Origin: Nemertoderma westbladi
Taxonomy: Eukaryota; Xenacoelomorpha; Nemertodermatida; Nemertodermatidae
Direction: 5' to 3'
Assembly: GCA_032718475.1 (NCBI GenBank)
Contig: JAUCBJ010008529.1
Location: 53,978-117,977 of the forward strand
DNA length: 64,000 bases
Part shown: positions 59,801 to 64,000 of the stretch, piece after piece
Position numbering within the stretch: the stretch's first letter is position 1
Layout of the letters: each line of letters begins with the position of its first letter
Made by a program: the position numbers and the translations under genes
Notes under the pieces: model-generated
Database searches by the model: none
Told to the model about the DNA's origin: nothing
The model's input: the letters and a program-made list of their open reading frames with translations, nothing else

Positions 59801-61966
59801 TATAGTATAATATTCTAAAAACCAGTGTGATATTAAATGCACTTTAAATAATAAATAGAAATCAAATAACAATTGGACCACACAATTAAAAACTCGCACA
59901 ATTTTGTACTTATTATATCGCTTCAAATTAATTCAACAGTGGATATTTGGGGGAAGGGGGAAGTTACAATGTGCATTCGGGGGAAGTTTGGTGAACTGCA
60001 TTTATGCAGTGAATCCAAACTTCCCCCTTTGATATATCATATACTTAAGACATGCTAGGGTGACGGGGAAATATTTGTTACTGTCACACTTTGCTTCCAT
60101 TTATCCTATCCTTTATTATTACCCCAGTCAGATAAGAGATAATAAATCAGTAAAAACTAAACTAAACTGTCTTTCATGCAAACAAATTTCTAATTAAAGA
60201 CGGGTGAATGACCATGACCATGGAAATAATTTTAAATATAATTGTATATCAACTATTTGGGGAGGCTTCCAAGTTAAACCCGAAAACAATTATTTTGTTA
60301 CATAGTAAATAACGTTGTATGTTCTTCTTCCTCTCATAATAAAATATAAATGAAATATCTCAGATCGCTATGCCCTGTAACATTTCACAACCAAAATATT
60401 TAAGTGTGAAAAGTGTAGGCCTACCACACTCCGCCCAAACAACCGCAAACGCATAGCCAACAAATTTAACAAAAGGTTACATACATGTTGGGTTCATGAC
60501 GAGATGAGTGAAAATTGATCGCGTAATATAAAGTAAAAAATTAAGAGACGGGCTGGCTCTCCTCCACTTTCTTACCCAATGGATATGTTGTTGTAATAAT
60601 CTAATATTGGGGCGGCTTTCTCTCGTTTCCACACTCTCATAAACCAACTGAACAACAGGTAATAAAGGCAACGGTTATATTACTAACACATATGGAATAT
60701 TGCTACTTAGTACTTGGCCTGGCCAATGGATGCACCTTAATCAGATGGCAACCTGCCCCACCATTGGCTAATCTATTCTTCCCTCCCTTAGCATTGGCAC
60801 TCCCTGTTGTCTAATGCCCACGTGCTAGCTTCCTTCGTCCCCACTGAGATGGCTTGTATCCTTTCATCTCTCCCTGTGGCTGGCAATGTATATTGCCTTC
60901 GTTGGTTGTTAGGTGACATTATATTGGTAATGTCACCTAGCCAACTATAATTGGTAAAAAGCCACTTTCCCCCTTACACACCTTGTTTTATTAATAATAT
61001 ACATTGCCTCCAGCAAATTAAAATATAATTTCTTCAAGACGCGTTACCATATTCATAATTTTTGTAGACATTATTGTTTATAGTTAATAGCACCGGTGGG
61101 AAACATTAACGCTAAATACTGTACTCATGCATGGGAAGGCAAGAGAGTAATGAGATTGAGGTAAAACGAACAGGAATGGCTGCATATTTAACAACTTGGA
61201 TGGATAAAAAAATACAGTATTGTCCTCCGCTGATTAACTTCTCGTGATTCGCCTCCGCTGACGTGTCCGCGCTACATACTCTACAGTCAGCATCCACCAC
61301 TGGCTGTTTTATAATGTTGACACAATTACTGTACTGCACCGTTACTCAAAAACAAATTTATCAATGCGGATGTCATTCTAATATTTGGCTATTGGTTAAT
61401 ATTACTCTAATCGTACTCTGTATCTTATTATAGGTCGCATTACACCTGCCCACAGTTCTAAAGGTTACACAGTTGGTCCCCATAGCAACAAGAGTATGTT
61501 CTTTGAATCCAATAAAATACCCCTTGAATCGCTTCGTGGTTTACCGGTGAAGGGAACGTTGCCGAAATTCAATCTTATAAACAGGTTTACTGTTATTATA
61601 CTGTACGTTATATATTCTGTACAAAAATGTTTATTGAGTTATGTTCTTTTGTAATGTTATTTATTACAATGCTATAAGAAAGTGCGAGTAGAGTAAAGTG
61701 AACAAAGTTCTTTGTTTACTGTAGTTCTTATTTTATAAGCTGCAGGTAGGCCTTTTTCTATGTATTATAAACCGTACTGGTAAATTGTTGTATTTTTTTT
61801 ATTAAGATCCGTGGATAATGTGTATCGACCTTCAATTGAGAAACTAACAGCCGAAGAAACCAAGAATAATCAGCTGTTTACAATGGTAGCTAAGCAACAG
61901 GAAATCCCCATGTACCAACGCGAATACAGATATGCTTTGCTACAAAACGATCCGATTTTAACTTAA
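24729..61966 (+). CDS. Ten-exon conserved metazoan gene, 3' portion (possibly CFAP92/KIAA1257-like)
   Basis: This entry covers the whole in-window gene; exons are listed separately. Each exon is bounded by AG and GT, and the phases agree at all nine junctions (0, 1, 0, 2, 2, 0, 0, 1, 2). That gives one open frame of about 687 codons from a mid-codon first exon to TAA at 61964-61966. The 5' end and start codon are outside the window. No signal peptide or membrane segment is visible. The C-terminal half is rich in Trp, Pro, Arg and Tyr and resembles axonemal proteins. From memory the pattern suggests the CFAP92/KIAA1257 (DUF4550) family, but I cannot verify this. Introns contain satellites and transposons, the longest being about 16.9 kb (36020-52891). 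No AATAAA lies within 700 bp of the stop; the first one I see is at 62733. Confidence 0.85.
24952..25591 (+). other. Intron 1, no repeat array
   Basis: AT-rich intron with T-runs. It holds a short degenerate duplication of ACAGACAGACGGACTG at about 25415-25455. No gene or mobile element is recognisable in it. Confidence 0.7.
25592..25775 (+). CDS. Exon 2 in window
   Basis: The acceptor is TTTCTCAG (25584-25591), entered in phase 0. The donor is GTTCGT at 25776, a weak consensus, leaving phase 1. The coding sequence reads as an amphipathic, Gln/His/Leu-rich region. The phase-1 exit matches the phase of exon 3, which supports this donor. Confidence 0.85.
26041..27541. repeat. 30-bp minisatellite, about 50 units, intronic
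   Basis: Head-to-tail units built on CAGCTGAATGG followed by TTTCCGTTAAAGTGACATA. Variants are CAGCTGATTGG, CAGATGAATGG, CAGCGGATTGG and a one-base-longer GGTCTTCCG form. The variant order CAGCGGATTGG, GATATA, GGTCTTCC recurs near 26372, 26702, 26922 and 27094, showing block duplication. The 160-codon open frame on the - strand is a product of the unit length being a multiple of three. Confidence 0.95.
27817..30898 (+). repeat. 38-bp array carrying repeated splice-acceptor/exon-start copies
   Basis: About 79 units of roughly 38 bp. Each has a T-rich tract ending in TTTAG, then GTCTGTGCCAGGGGTCATTG and AGTTCTATG. The last unit merges into the acceptor and first bases of exon 3 at 30861-30898. 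An internal block from about 28782 recurs at 30027 (offset 1,245 bp). The short open frames across it are read-through of the unit, not genes. Confidence 0.95.
30871..31097 (+). CDS. Exon 3 in window (its start is repeated in the upstream array)
   Basis: The acceptor is TTATTTTTAG, ending at 30870. The first 25 or so bases of the exon are nearly identical to the unit of the 38-bp array immediately upstream, so the genuine acceptor is the last in a series of near-copies. Entered in phase 1, the frame stays open to CAG|GTAACT at 31098, phase 0. The product is rich in Leu, Asp, Ser and Arg. Confidence 0.85.
31778..31914. repeat. 68-bp tandem duplication
   Basis: GCTGACTTTGTGGCTCG and the following sequence up to AAAAATATGATATG occurs twice in tandem with a few substitutions, at 31778-31845 and 31846-31914. 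Confidence 0.85.
32689..32872 (+). mobile_element. SINE-like element with (TTA)n tail
   Basis: The segment begins near GTGTCCCTAGGCAAGACACT and continues with a TGGGAACCTGGC motif common in SINE bodies of marine animals. A near-perfect hairpin follows, GCAGGCGCTTT at 32778 and AAAGGCGCCTGC at 32809. The 3' end is a run of about ten TTA/ATT units at 32840-32870, typical of a LINE-mobilised element. I see no clear promoter boxes, so it may be 5'-truncated. Confidence 0.6.
33503..33580. repeat. Short tandem repeat of about 12 bp
   Basis: About seven copies of ACGGTGCTTTT / ACGGTGTTTTT in alternation, about 100 bp upstream of the acceptor of exon 4. Confidence 0.85.
33674..34089 (+). CDS. Exon 4 in window (largest exon)
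   Basis: The acceptor is TTTTTTAG ending at 33673, phase 0. The donor is GTAAGT at 34090, phase 2. The 138 full codons include a Thr/Ala/Pro-rich middle and an acidic-basic stretch, with many Glu, Lys and Asn residues near the end, that could form a helix. GC content is clearly above that of the flanking introns. Confidence 0.88.
34531..35802. repeat. 33-37-bp minisatellite, about 35 units, intronic
   Basis: Units of TACGCTGAGGGACTGACAG followed by ACAGAGAGTCGGTGTTTT, in a 37-bp form and a 33-bp form lacking one AGAG. The array lies between exons 4 and 5 and ends about 45 bp before the acceptor of exon 5. Open frames on both strands within it are repeat artefacts. Confidence 0.95.
35849..36019 (+). 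CDS. Exon 5 in window
   Basis: A long pyrimidine tract (CCTCTGTCTCCTGTTTTAG, ending at 35848) leads into the exon. It is entered in phase 2 and exits in phase 2 before GTTAGT at 36020. The exon encodes a Tyr/Arg/Thr-rich segment ending in a Trp-Gln-Thr-Pro motif. The frame closes shortly after the donor, as expected for intron sequence. Confidence 0.87.
36243..38440. mobile_element. Decayed DNA transposon with inverted subterminal repeats
   Basis: 36251-36281 and 38402-38432 are a perfect 31-bp inverted pair containing ACAGTCCATGTGCAAAATG. Further in, GGTGAAAAATATG at 36286 pairs with its reverse complement at 38385. The pair encloses a transposase-like frame on the - strand. The true outer ends and target duplication could not be placed, because similarity fades outside the paired segment. 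A 38-bp unit repeated three times sits at 36733-36840. Confidence 0.7.
36886..37581 (-). pseudogene. Transposase-like coding remnant, frameshifted
   Basis: The main frame runs from just after a TAA near 37590 to 36886, with no ATG at its start, so it is a fragment. Early on it has a Ser-Pro-Arg-Asp-Tyr block followed by an Asp-Met-Leu..Ser-Met-Lys block. Late it has Asp-Lys-Phe-His, Glu-His-Leu-His-Arg and a Thr-Gln-Val-Val-Glu-Gln-Phe-Asn motif. I recognise this order from transposon-derived proteins often annotated in fish and invertebrates. The expected middle (Phe-Ser-Pro-Asn-Glu-Gly-Arg) is read in another frame, at about 37438-37310, so two frameshifts interrupt the gene. Family naming is from memory. 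Confidence 0.6.
38545..38561. repeat. Left arm of a split 17-bp inverted repeat
   Basis: CGGCACACTGCCGCCTT here is the exact reverse complement of 50446-50462. The LTR element inserted between them. Before insertion the arms were 32 bp apart around an AT-rich loop. Confidence 0.9.
38581..38585. other. Target-site duplication, left copy (GACCA)
   Basis: GACCA directly before the TG of the left LTR. It is repeated at 50433-50437 directly after the CA of the right LTR. A 5-bp duplication fits Bel/Pao-type integration. Confidence 0.93.
38586..39829 (-). repeat. 3' LTR of the Bel/Pao element
   Basis: 1,244 bp, TG..CA. In element sense, two CCAAT-type boxes (39515-39550) flank a short GC-box-like GGGCGG, and a TATAAA-like AGTATAAAC lies near 39330. 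A (CT)n stretch is at 39428-39441. A 61-codon frame inside is present in both LTRs but looks incidental. Confidence 0.93.
39908..41198 (-). pseudogene. Broken Cys-rich second reading frame of the LTR element
   Basis: From ATG at 41198 a frame of 132 codons ends at TGA (40800-40802). It continues in the same phase for about 115 more codons to 40452, with several Cys-x2-Cys pairs. Further coding-like sequence continues in other frames. One contains an exact zinc-knuckle pattern C-x2-C-x4-H-x4-C at 40481-40522. Another runs to about 40310, and a third, very basic with many Lys/Arg and Pro/Ser, ends at 39908. Two of the frame changes coincide with T-runs. This fits one protein of roughly 420 residues broken by a stop and about three frameshifts. 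It is not a recognisable envelope or Pol domain. Its position between Gag-protease and the 3' LTR suggests an accessory or RNA-binding role, which is inference. Confidence 0.5.
41199..42822. other. AT-rich internal region of the LTR element, with duplication
   Basis: No convincing coding sequence. A 164-bp imperfect tandem duplication covers 42010-42280, marked by TTATTCCAGA at about 42014 and 42180 and by GATATCTTAATCGACTAGAA at about 42091 and 42255. 42590-42800 is strongly AT-rich. Confidence 0.65.
42823..46926 (-). CDS. Bel/Pao Gag-protease polyprotein with truncated Pol
   Basis: An intact 1,367-codon frame from ATG (46924-46926) to TAA. Domains in order:
- A low-complexity Ser/Gln-rich start, then Glu-Val-Glu-Ser repeats at residues ~138-165.
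- An Ala/Glu/Lys-rich coiled coil at ~220-290 and an Arg/Ser-rich segment at ~310-350.
- A Gag core of the Bel/Pao type (DUF1759) at ~610-760, with the Phe-x-Gly..Trp..Phe pattern.
- Cys/His zinc knuckles at ~890-950.
- An aspartic protease (DUF1758-like) at ~1040-1190 with the catalytic Asp-Ser-Gly at ~1065.
The frame then jumps to a piece matching the end of Bel/Pao RNase H (Trp-Arg-His and Asn-Pro-Ala-Asp motifs, ~1260) and ends in about 75 unassigned residues. Reverse transcriptase and integrase are absent. The product could assemble particles but not copy RNA. No stop or frameshift breaks it. Confidence 0.9.
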   Translation of the reverse strand: MADTRQTLSDSLLETTACFSDQSVENPRPRSETPPTVRRATPAVVVSEPRLVEAISQFAKLVKRRRSAIGTRAQVKRDQEAAVKQQRHPSQEPSSQQPDSSSSSETVERTPERGAKMADTVYDERPTFEESTDATSSQVESEVESEVESQVESEVESEVESELTAAEKPRTRDAIDIYLSDYQRFVGDEELRRRLSGLRPNSEGTKLVLDAIDAEMLAANQAECDEKLRLVRVQEEQVKKKAIEDRKAIAAARAAAEAEAERKAAKAIAEAERRASEQTTQLELENLQETQDSINKQLTASQMQMMSRSTPKRQGYTSSEEGETTDPEGRRNRSRLSRRRKTSHRRKLPDLPPAVKRQLTSTDLGSAEPIEQFIQVKRLPTIVDEPEIIRPVVPKVTSVLETPALPELNSKFPLHSTTLPVPGGTAHANTPVQIAEREINNLSPVVQRQPATMLATPASAVEWVEEGRRGMNLLLGQMQETVHQLKGTVRESRAELQEVQQSIALERDKLVNIQKGIPMPPVTLSQPVRSEVSHAQGVEPTRIYTASEVETPIANPIKGDYRPVINDIPYRPDNDPRNLDTDNSILNNPMAQESFTRQMARTEARQAVKVGEIVKFNGDEMKWLPFNEYYKDSIQNSVLSNGEKLRFLIKCLEGPPKSMALKFIGHPDGLRQVWDTLNIRYGNKDNIAKYLYTKLVAPRHFLSSGIIEFSDEIQEICRQLDWLGKSHEYQSSMVIGAVVSTLPKGGVCTRWDKKVLYMNEQQRRSPTMADLMSFLDSEVKLQLIRQAREKTSENKVSEKPDSRRRIIPVCYTDDGESQASQEEDSGKDTAKSYYDNKTYKDVSKYKSRTSDRREQVTTTPPMSPKRIHGRKPEERTRVQNVNQVKVSNIKPKCALCDGPHRLSACAEFLKKSPVDRRTVLWNKRLCYNCLRSGHQRRTCYSDAKCAKCGAKHHILLHSEFERDNPSQVSEPELHVQFSDVNDTDQGSEWEGFYTDEFSDANESCYLINTTVYRALTDEKDTDEFTPTPFDKQPSWKVPTSNIGIREFPVVQVRVHGPNKSYIVNALLDSGSTGTFIDQELAEDIFAGQPKFRTKLNMSGIMQVWKSTLTADYYVGVLSTPQDKLGTQGIRSVKMVAIKNFATTQADLYNWDEDESVQHLKIPRFQTDYPGVQILIGQNAHEALEPLEKRPAQPQPLQTYAVRTRVGWYFTGPSRRTLKERLPQQQVYQVKGEVESSDVDDPTEGTPYSSDNDDINSNVDQWRHCLGTINPADIDSRRATPQERIDTPGWLGGPDSLSKEEDEWPPHLTTEEIRQAKGAAEVTRQPNHPAGRLGLLERDRKLSGNHGRQDTLPTTTSLIRQRSRDSIT
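46927..49188 (-). promoter_or_regulatory. Leader of the LTR element, with ACCGGT palindromes and duplications
   Basis: A 2.26-kb non-coding stretch between 5' LTR and Gag start. It carries about ten copies of a palindromic (T)ACCGGT(A) motif, at about 47065, 47121, 47191, 47241, 47300, 48015 and in a cluster at 48980-49050. The first five are spaced 50-70 bp apart inside an AT-rich setting. A 287-bp direct duplication lies at 48270-48737; its best-conserved 100 bp are at 48340-48439 and 48627-48726. The long leader may hold packaging or dimerisation signals; that is inference. Confidence 0.6.
49062..49195. repeat. 50-bp direct repeat reaching into the 5' LTR
   Basis: TTGCAACCTTATTGC and the sequence following it to ACTGTTACTGTTC occur at 49062-49111 and 49146-49195 with one substitution. 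The second copy ends five bases inside the LTR (TGTTC). Confidence 0.9.
49189..50432 (-). repeat. 5' LTR of the Bel/Pao element
   Basis: 1,244 bp, TG..CA, matching 38586-39829 over its length with no net indel. In element sense this copy would hold the promoter: CCAAT-type boxes and GGGCGG at 50118-50153, and a TATAAA-like motif near 49933. No difference from the other LTR was found by eye in the lines compared. Confidence 0.93.
50433..50437. other. Target-site duplication, right copy (GACCA)
   Basis: GACCA directly after the CA end of the right LTR, identical to 38581-38585. Confidence 0.93.
50446..50462. repeat. Right arm of a split 17-bp inverted repeat
   Basis: AAGGCGGCAGTGTGCCG is the exact reverse complement of 38545-38561. 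It resembles the GGGCGGCACAGTGCCCC core of the array that begins 30 bp later. Confidence 0.9.
50493..52046. repeat. 45-bp minisatellite, about 34 units, intronic
   Basis: Units contain a GC-rich palindromic part, GGGCGGCACAGTGCCCC, and an AT-rich part, TTTACATACTTTACATATCC. Alternative cores are GGGCGGCAGGGTGCCCC and GATCGGCACAGTGCCCC. A 407-bp block (nine units) ending at 51094 is repeated ending at 51501. The unit length is a multiple of three, which makes long spurious frames on both strands. Confidence 0.95.
52286..52306. repeat. 21-bp perfect hairpin next to the 45-bp array
   Basis: AAGGCGGCA, a three-base CTC loop, then TGCCGCCTT. Nine paired bases, closely related to the split inverted repeat at 38545/50446. 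It may be the other terminus of the same short element. Confidence 0.85.
52307..52891. other. Intron sequence without recognised feature
   Basis: Moderately AT-rich sequence between the 45-bp array and exon 6. Open frames here are short and have no recognisable domains. Confidence 0.6.
52892..53102 (+). CDS. Exon 6 in window
   Basis: The acceptor is TTGCATGTAG, ending at 52891, after a 16.9-kb intron that holds a DNA transposon, the LTR retroelement and a 45-bp array. It is entered in phase 2 and exits in phase 0 at GTAATA (53103). It encodes 70 full codons rich in Pro, Arg, Trp and His. Phase agreement with exon 5 across the intron supports joining them. Confidence 0.87.
53390..53599 (+). 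CDS. Exon 7 in window
   Basis: The acceptor is AACTCTAG ending at 53389 and the donor is GTAACA at 53600, both phase 0. It encodes exactly 70 codons. The sequence starts with a Pro-rich stretch and ends in Pro-Pro-Lys-Lys. The body is charged, with Lys, Glu and Gln. Confidence 0.88.
53833..53944 (+). CDS. Exon 8 in window
   Basis: The acceptor is TTGTTCTAG ending at 53832, phase 0. I chose the donor GTAGGC at 53945, phase 1, because it is the only one that joins in frame to exon 9. A better-looking GTATGT at 54001 leaves phase 0, which puts a stop inside exon 9. That site could still serve an alternative transcript. Confidence 0.75.
54555..55820 (+). pseudogene. Decayed non-LTR retrotransposon (LINE) reverse transcriptase
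   Basis: Coding remains of a LINE reverse transcriptase, split over several frames. Recognisable blocks are:
- Gly-Leu-Asp-Glu-Ile-Pro near 54575.
- Asn-Tyr-Arg-Gly-Ile near 54735 and Gly-Phe-Arg-Pro-Asn-Arg-Ser-Thr near 54845.
- Phe-Val-Asp-Phe-Lys-Lys-Ala-Phe-Asp at 54943-54969 (catalytic motif A).
- Phe-Ala-Asp-Asp at 55260-55271 (catalytic motif C), in the 138-codon frame 55152-55568.
- A thumb-like C-terminal part in another frame, 55511-55819.
Frameshifts near 54665, 55125 and 55510 and stops near 54918 and 55053 make it dead. Both catalytic Asp motifs survive. No endonuclease or 3' tail is visible, so it is truncated at both ends. The clade is not assigned. Confidence 0.85.
55821..56813. 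other. Intron sequence with (TTAA)n run and GC-rich patch
   Basis: Holds a (TTAA)n microsatellite at 55976-55996. A GC-rich, CpG-containing stretch lies at 56140-56470, with a 123-codon open frame on the - strand that I do not recognise. It is followed by AT-rich sequence. The GC-rich patch may belong to an unidentified old transposon. Confidence 0.5.
56814..58035 (+). mobile_element. Solo LTR of the same Bel/Pao family, + orientation
   Basis: The ends match the LTR at 38586-39829 in reverse complement: it begins TGTAAAAGCTTTTGTGGGAT and ends near GAAAGCGCGAACA. Length is 1,222 bp against 1,244 bp, with many substitutions, so it is clearly older than the full element. It is flanked by a perfect 5-bp duplication, AAACG, at 56809-56813 and 58036-58040. 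No internal region is present, which indicates LTR-LTR recombination. Confidence 0.9.
58041..59050. other. AT-rich intron, nothing recognised
   Basis: Long A/T runs, short open frames only. No gene, repeat array or transposon ends seen. Confidence 0.6.
59051..59123 (-). tRNA. tRNA-like sequence, decayed tRNA or SINE head
   Basis: On the - strand, 73 nt starting GGTCA and ending TGACC, so five acceptor pairs are possible. It contains an A-box-like TAGTCTAGTGGTTATCA and a B-box-like GGGTTCGAAATCC at tRNA spacing. The anticodon and T stems pair poorly, so it is probably not a functional tRNA. No CCA and no SINE body were recognised next to it. Confidence 0.4.
59979..60027. repeat. 49-nt two-part hairpin
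   Basis: The outer stem is GGGGGAAGTTTGG paired with CCAAACTTCCCCC (13 perfect pairs). After a small internal loop, the inner stem ACTGCAT / ATGCAGT (7 pairs) closes on a TT loop. Confidence 0.9.
60910..60939. repeat. 12-bp perfect hairpin
   Basis: TAGGTGACATTA, loop TATTGG, TAATGTCACCTA. Confidence 0.9.
61434..61584 (+). CDS. Exon 9 in window
   Basis: The acceptor is TTATTATAG ending at 61433, after a 7.5-kb transposon-filled intron. Entered in phase 1, one frame only is open across the exon; the other two hit stops. It exits in phase 2 at GTTTAC (61585), a weak donor. The coding sequence is basic and rich in Ser, Pro, Lys and Gly. Confidence 0.82.
61807..61966 (+). CDS. Exon 10: last coding exon, with stop
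   Basis: The T-rich tract ends in ATTAAG at 61806. Entered in phase 2, it reads 53 codons and stops at TAA (61964-61966). The segment is charged and rich in Glu, Lys, Gln and Tyr, ending in a short acidic-hydrophobic tail. A SINE begins about 95 bp later and may lie in the 3' UTR. Confidence 0.85.
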
Positions 61967-62061
61967 GACTAATTATTATGACTCACTGTTGTAGTACTGC
62001 AGCATCTGTTTACAGTATGTTTTGCTTATAATTATTTGAGTTGACATTTAACATAAATTAC

Positions 62062-62320
62062 GGCAGCTTGGTCTAGTGGTGACATTCCTGGGCTTCCAAT
62101 TAGGTAGCCATGGTTCGATCCCTAGATGGGGCAGGACTATTTGGGCACAGTCCTTTAAATGCTGCAGCCTAGCCCAACCGCGGCTTTCATCTTTCAGTGG
62201 TCGATAAATGGGAACCAAGGCAACTTGGGAAACAGAGTGGAAGGGTTTACTGTGGAAGATCACCCATGGTGGTGCACAGGCATTCCTTGGCTTAACGAGC
62301 CTAACAGATTCTCACATTAA
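62062..62320 (+). mobile_element. tRNA-derived SINE
   Basis: It starts GGCAGCTTGGTCTAGTGG (A box) and has GGTTCGATCCC (B box) 43 bp later, followed by a body of about 190 bp with no coding sequence. The head is tRNA-like over about 70 nt. It lies 95 bp after the host stop codon, so it may be part of the 3' UTR. The 71-codon frame on the other strand is incidental. Confidence 0.75.
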
Positions 62321-62345
62321 TTTTACATAAATACATAATTAGTTA

Positions 62346-62640
62346 TTATTATTTATGAACTAGAAAGCCAGCAAGCTGGCTATAAGAAGACCATCTATAA
62401 GACAACAAAACCGAAAAACTAAAAGATAATCTAATCCCCAATCAAATATCAATCGCAATCAATATGTAAACTCCTCCCACCTTCCATGCAGCCTTTGATA
62501 AAGCAGAATTAATGCCATGACTAGTTCGGAGTTCTCATTAGACAACCCACCCCAACCATTGGATTTACTGAGACATACCGGCCAGCTTGCTACCTGTCTT
62601 CCCAGCTAGCCATAGTTAAATAATTATACAACGTTGCTAT
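62346..62640. repeat. Possible MITE with weak inverted ends
   Basis: The left side contains AGCCAGCAAGCTGGCT (62366-62381). The right side has GGCCAGCTTGCTA and CCAGCTAGCC, partly its reverse complement, each near TTATTTA / TAAATAA. A related AGCCAGCCAGCTGGCTGG occurs at 31652. Ends and target duplication are not clear. Confidence 0.35.
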
Positions 62641-64000
62641 GATACAGAGAAAATCCTTCCCTATTCGCTACCATAGGCAAAGTTGCTGCGTGAGGGAATA
62701 TTACATATTTATACACTATTTTATTTTCAATCAATAAATAATCATACACCGTTCCGCCGTTAGGGTTTAGGGTTGCATGACAGTTTTAATTAGGGTTTCG
62801 GGCCGCTACTCTTGAAATCTGGGAGGAGGGGGGGGGGGGGTGGGGGGGGGGGGTGGGGGTGGTCATAAGGCCCGTTTCCAAGCAGCTTTTTTGAGCTTTT
62901 TTTAGTTAAAATAATTTCTAGAAATTAATTGCTTCAAGATGAATCTGAGAATTTTCGAATACTAAATCCTAAACTATAAAAAAAAGCTCTAAAAAAAGCT
63001 AGAAAAAAGTTTGAGAAAAAGCTCAAAAAAAGCTTGAAAAAAAGCTAAAAAAAGGATAGTTCTTTTTACAGAACACACCCAAACAGACCCGAACACACTC
63101 CAAAAACTGCCGAACACAATGCTTTGCTTTTTTTTGCTTTCTATAAGGAAATCCCCGAAATTATTGAATAAAATTGTCGTGAAATTAAATATTCATTTCT
63201 TATCAGGTAGGCCTATCATTTGTTGTGTACTGCTGTACTGTATAACAAACTATTTAGGGAAGCCTACCGGGTACCGTACCTGTCACATAGTAATAACGGG
63301 TTAGCTACAATAGGCTGTTTGCCTGTGTGCTGGAATAGCTTGGGCTGGGACTGATTGCTGAGGATATGAATTAGGAAGTTAAGCCCGTTACCGTACGTAC
63401 TGTACTGTACATGACGTACGGTACAACACGTCGGTACAACATAGGTACCGGTACGTACCTGCCTACTGCTGCACTCTAGAAAAAAAGCTCAATAAAAAGC
63501 TTGCAATAAAGCTCAATAAAAAGCTTGCAATAAAGCTCAAAAAAGCTAGAAAAAAGCTCAAAAAAAAGCTCATAAAAAGCTGGGTCGAATTTTGAAAATA
63601 TTACGATTATACGTATAAATTAGTGTTGGTATGACATGAATGTTCGAGAAATTAAATTTAATCTCGAATCTTAAACAAAAACTGGTGCTGGAACCTACAG
63701 TATGCGCACAAAATCCCACAAAACCCCCACCAAATCTTTTATACTAATTAGTTTTAGATATTTTATTTTTTTTGAATTGTTCTAGAACAGCTATTTGTTT
63801 ATAAAAATAATGTTCTAGTTTCTAGAACAACAATTTTTATTCTGGAACATATTTTTTGGAAAGAACAAGGTTTGTGTTAAAATCTTATGTGTTCGTTATA
63901 TCAACAGAATTTATCATTATAATGATTCTTTAGAAATATTACATATTTATATATTTCATACACGTTTTATAACATTGATTTTTTCAAAATAAAATAGCTA
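62641..64000. other. Downstream flank with G-run, AGCT-rich and GTAC-rich stretches
   Basis: No gene recognised. 62825-62862 is an interrupted run of about 34 G. 62890-63055 and 63478-63585 consist of irregular A-rich units containing AGCTC or AGCTT. 63390-63470 is rich in GTAC palindromes (GTACGTAC, GTACCGGTAC). AATAAA at 62733 is a possible distal poly(A) signal for the host gene. Confidence 0.55.

Larger units (their letters stand above)
59124..61433. other. Intron sequence with two hairpins
   Basis: AT-rich with no gene. Two strong inverted repeats stand out: 59979-60027 and 60910-60939, each listed separately. 60710-60900 is more GC-rich and includes GGCAATGTATATTGCC, a 6-bp hairpin. 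Confidence 0.6.

Noticed and set aside
62048-62263. 71-codon frame on the - strand
   Set aside because: It is the reverse complement of the tRNA-derived SINE.

Overview
The window is AT-rich animal nuclear DNA. Intron-exon structure with GT..AG junctions, a Bel/Pao-type LTR retrotransposon, a decayed LINE, tRNA-derived SINEs and very large satellite arrays all point to a metazoan, probably a marine invertebrate. The phylum cannot be fixed from the sequence alone.

One host gene organises the window. Ten exons on the + strand (24729-24951, 25592-25775, 30871-31097, 33674-34089, 35849-36019, 52892-53102, 53390-53599, 53833-53944, 61434-61584, 61807-61966) join with matching phase at every junction. 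They give about 687 codons ending in TAA. The 5' exons lie upstream of the window, so the 24.7-kb satellite at the left edge is most simply intronic. The protein looks like a conserved, Trp/Pro/Arg-rich protein. A CFAP92/KIAA1257-like ciliary protein is my best guess, from memory and with low confidence.

Most of the rest is repeat sequence in the introns. 1-24690 is a 28-bp satellite with higher-order blocks. 26041-27541 is a 30-bp array. 27817-30898 is a 38-bp array that copies the splice acceptor and first bases of exon 3. 31318-33447 is a foldback-like inverted repeat carrying a SINE. 34531-35802 is a 33-37-bp array. 36243-38440 is a decayed DNA transposon with inverted ends and a frameshifted transposase. 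38586-50432 is an 11.85-kb Bel/Pao LTR element on the - strand, and 50493-52046 is a 45-bp array. The last long intron (53945-61433) holds a broken LINE reverse transcriptase, a solo LTR of the same Bel/Pao family in the opposite orientation, a tRNA-like sequence and several hairpins.

The LTR element is the most notable single object. Its two 1,244-bp LTRs show no difference that I could find and it has a perfect 5-bp target duplication (GACCA), so it inserted recently. It encodes one intact 1,367-residue Gag-protease polyprotein, but reverse transcriptase, nearly all of RNase H and the integrase are absent. It therefore looks like a recently mobile, non-autonomous, Gag-carrying derivative. 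A second, frameshifted Cys-rich reading frame lies downstream, and its leader is full of ACCGGT palindromes.
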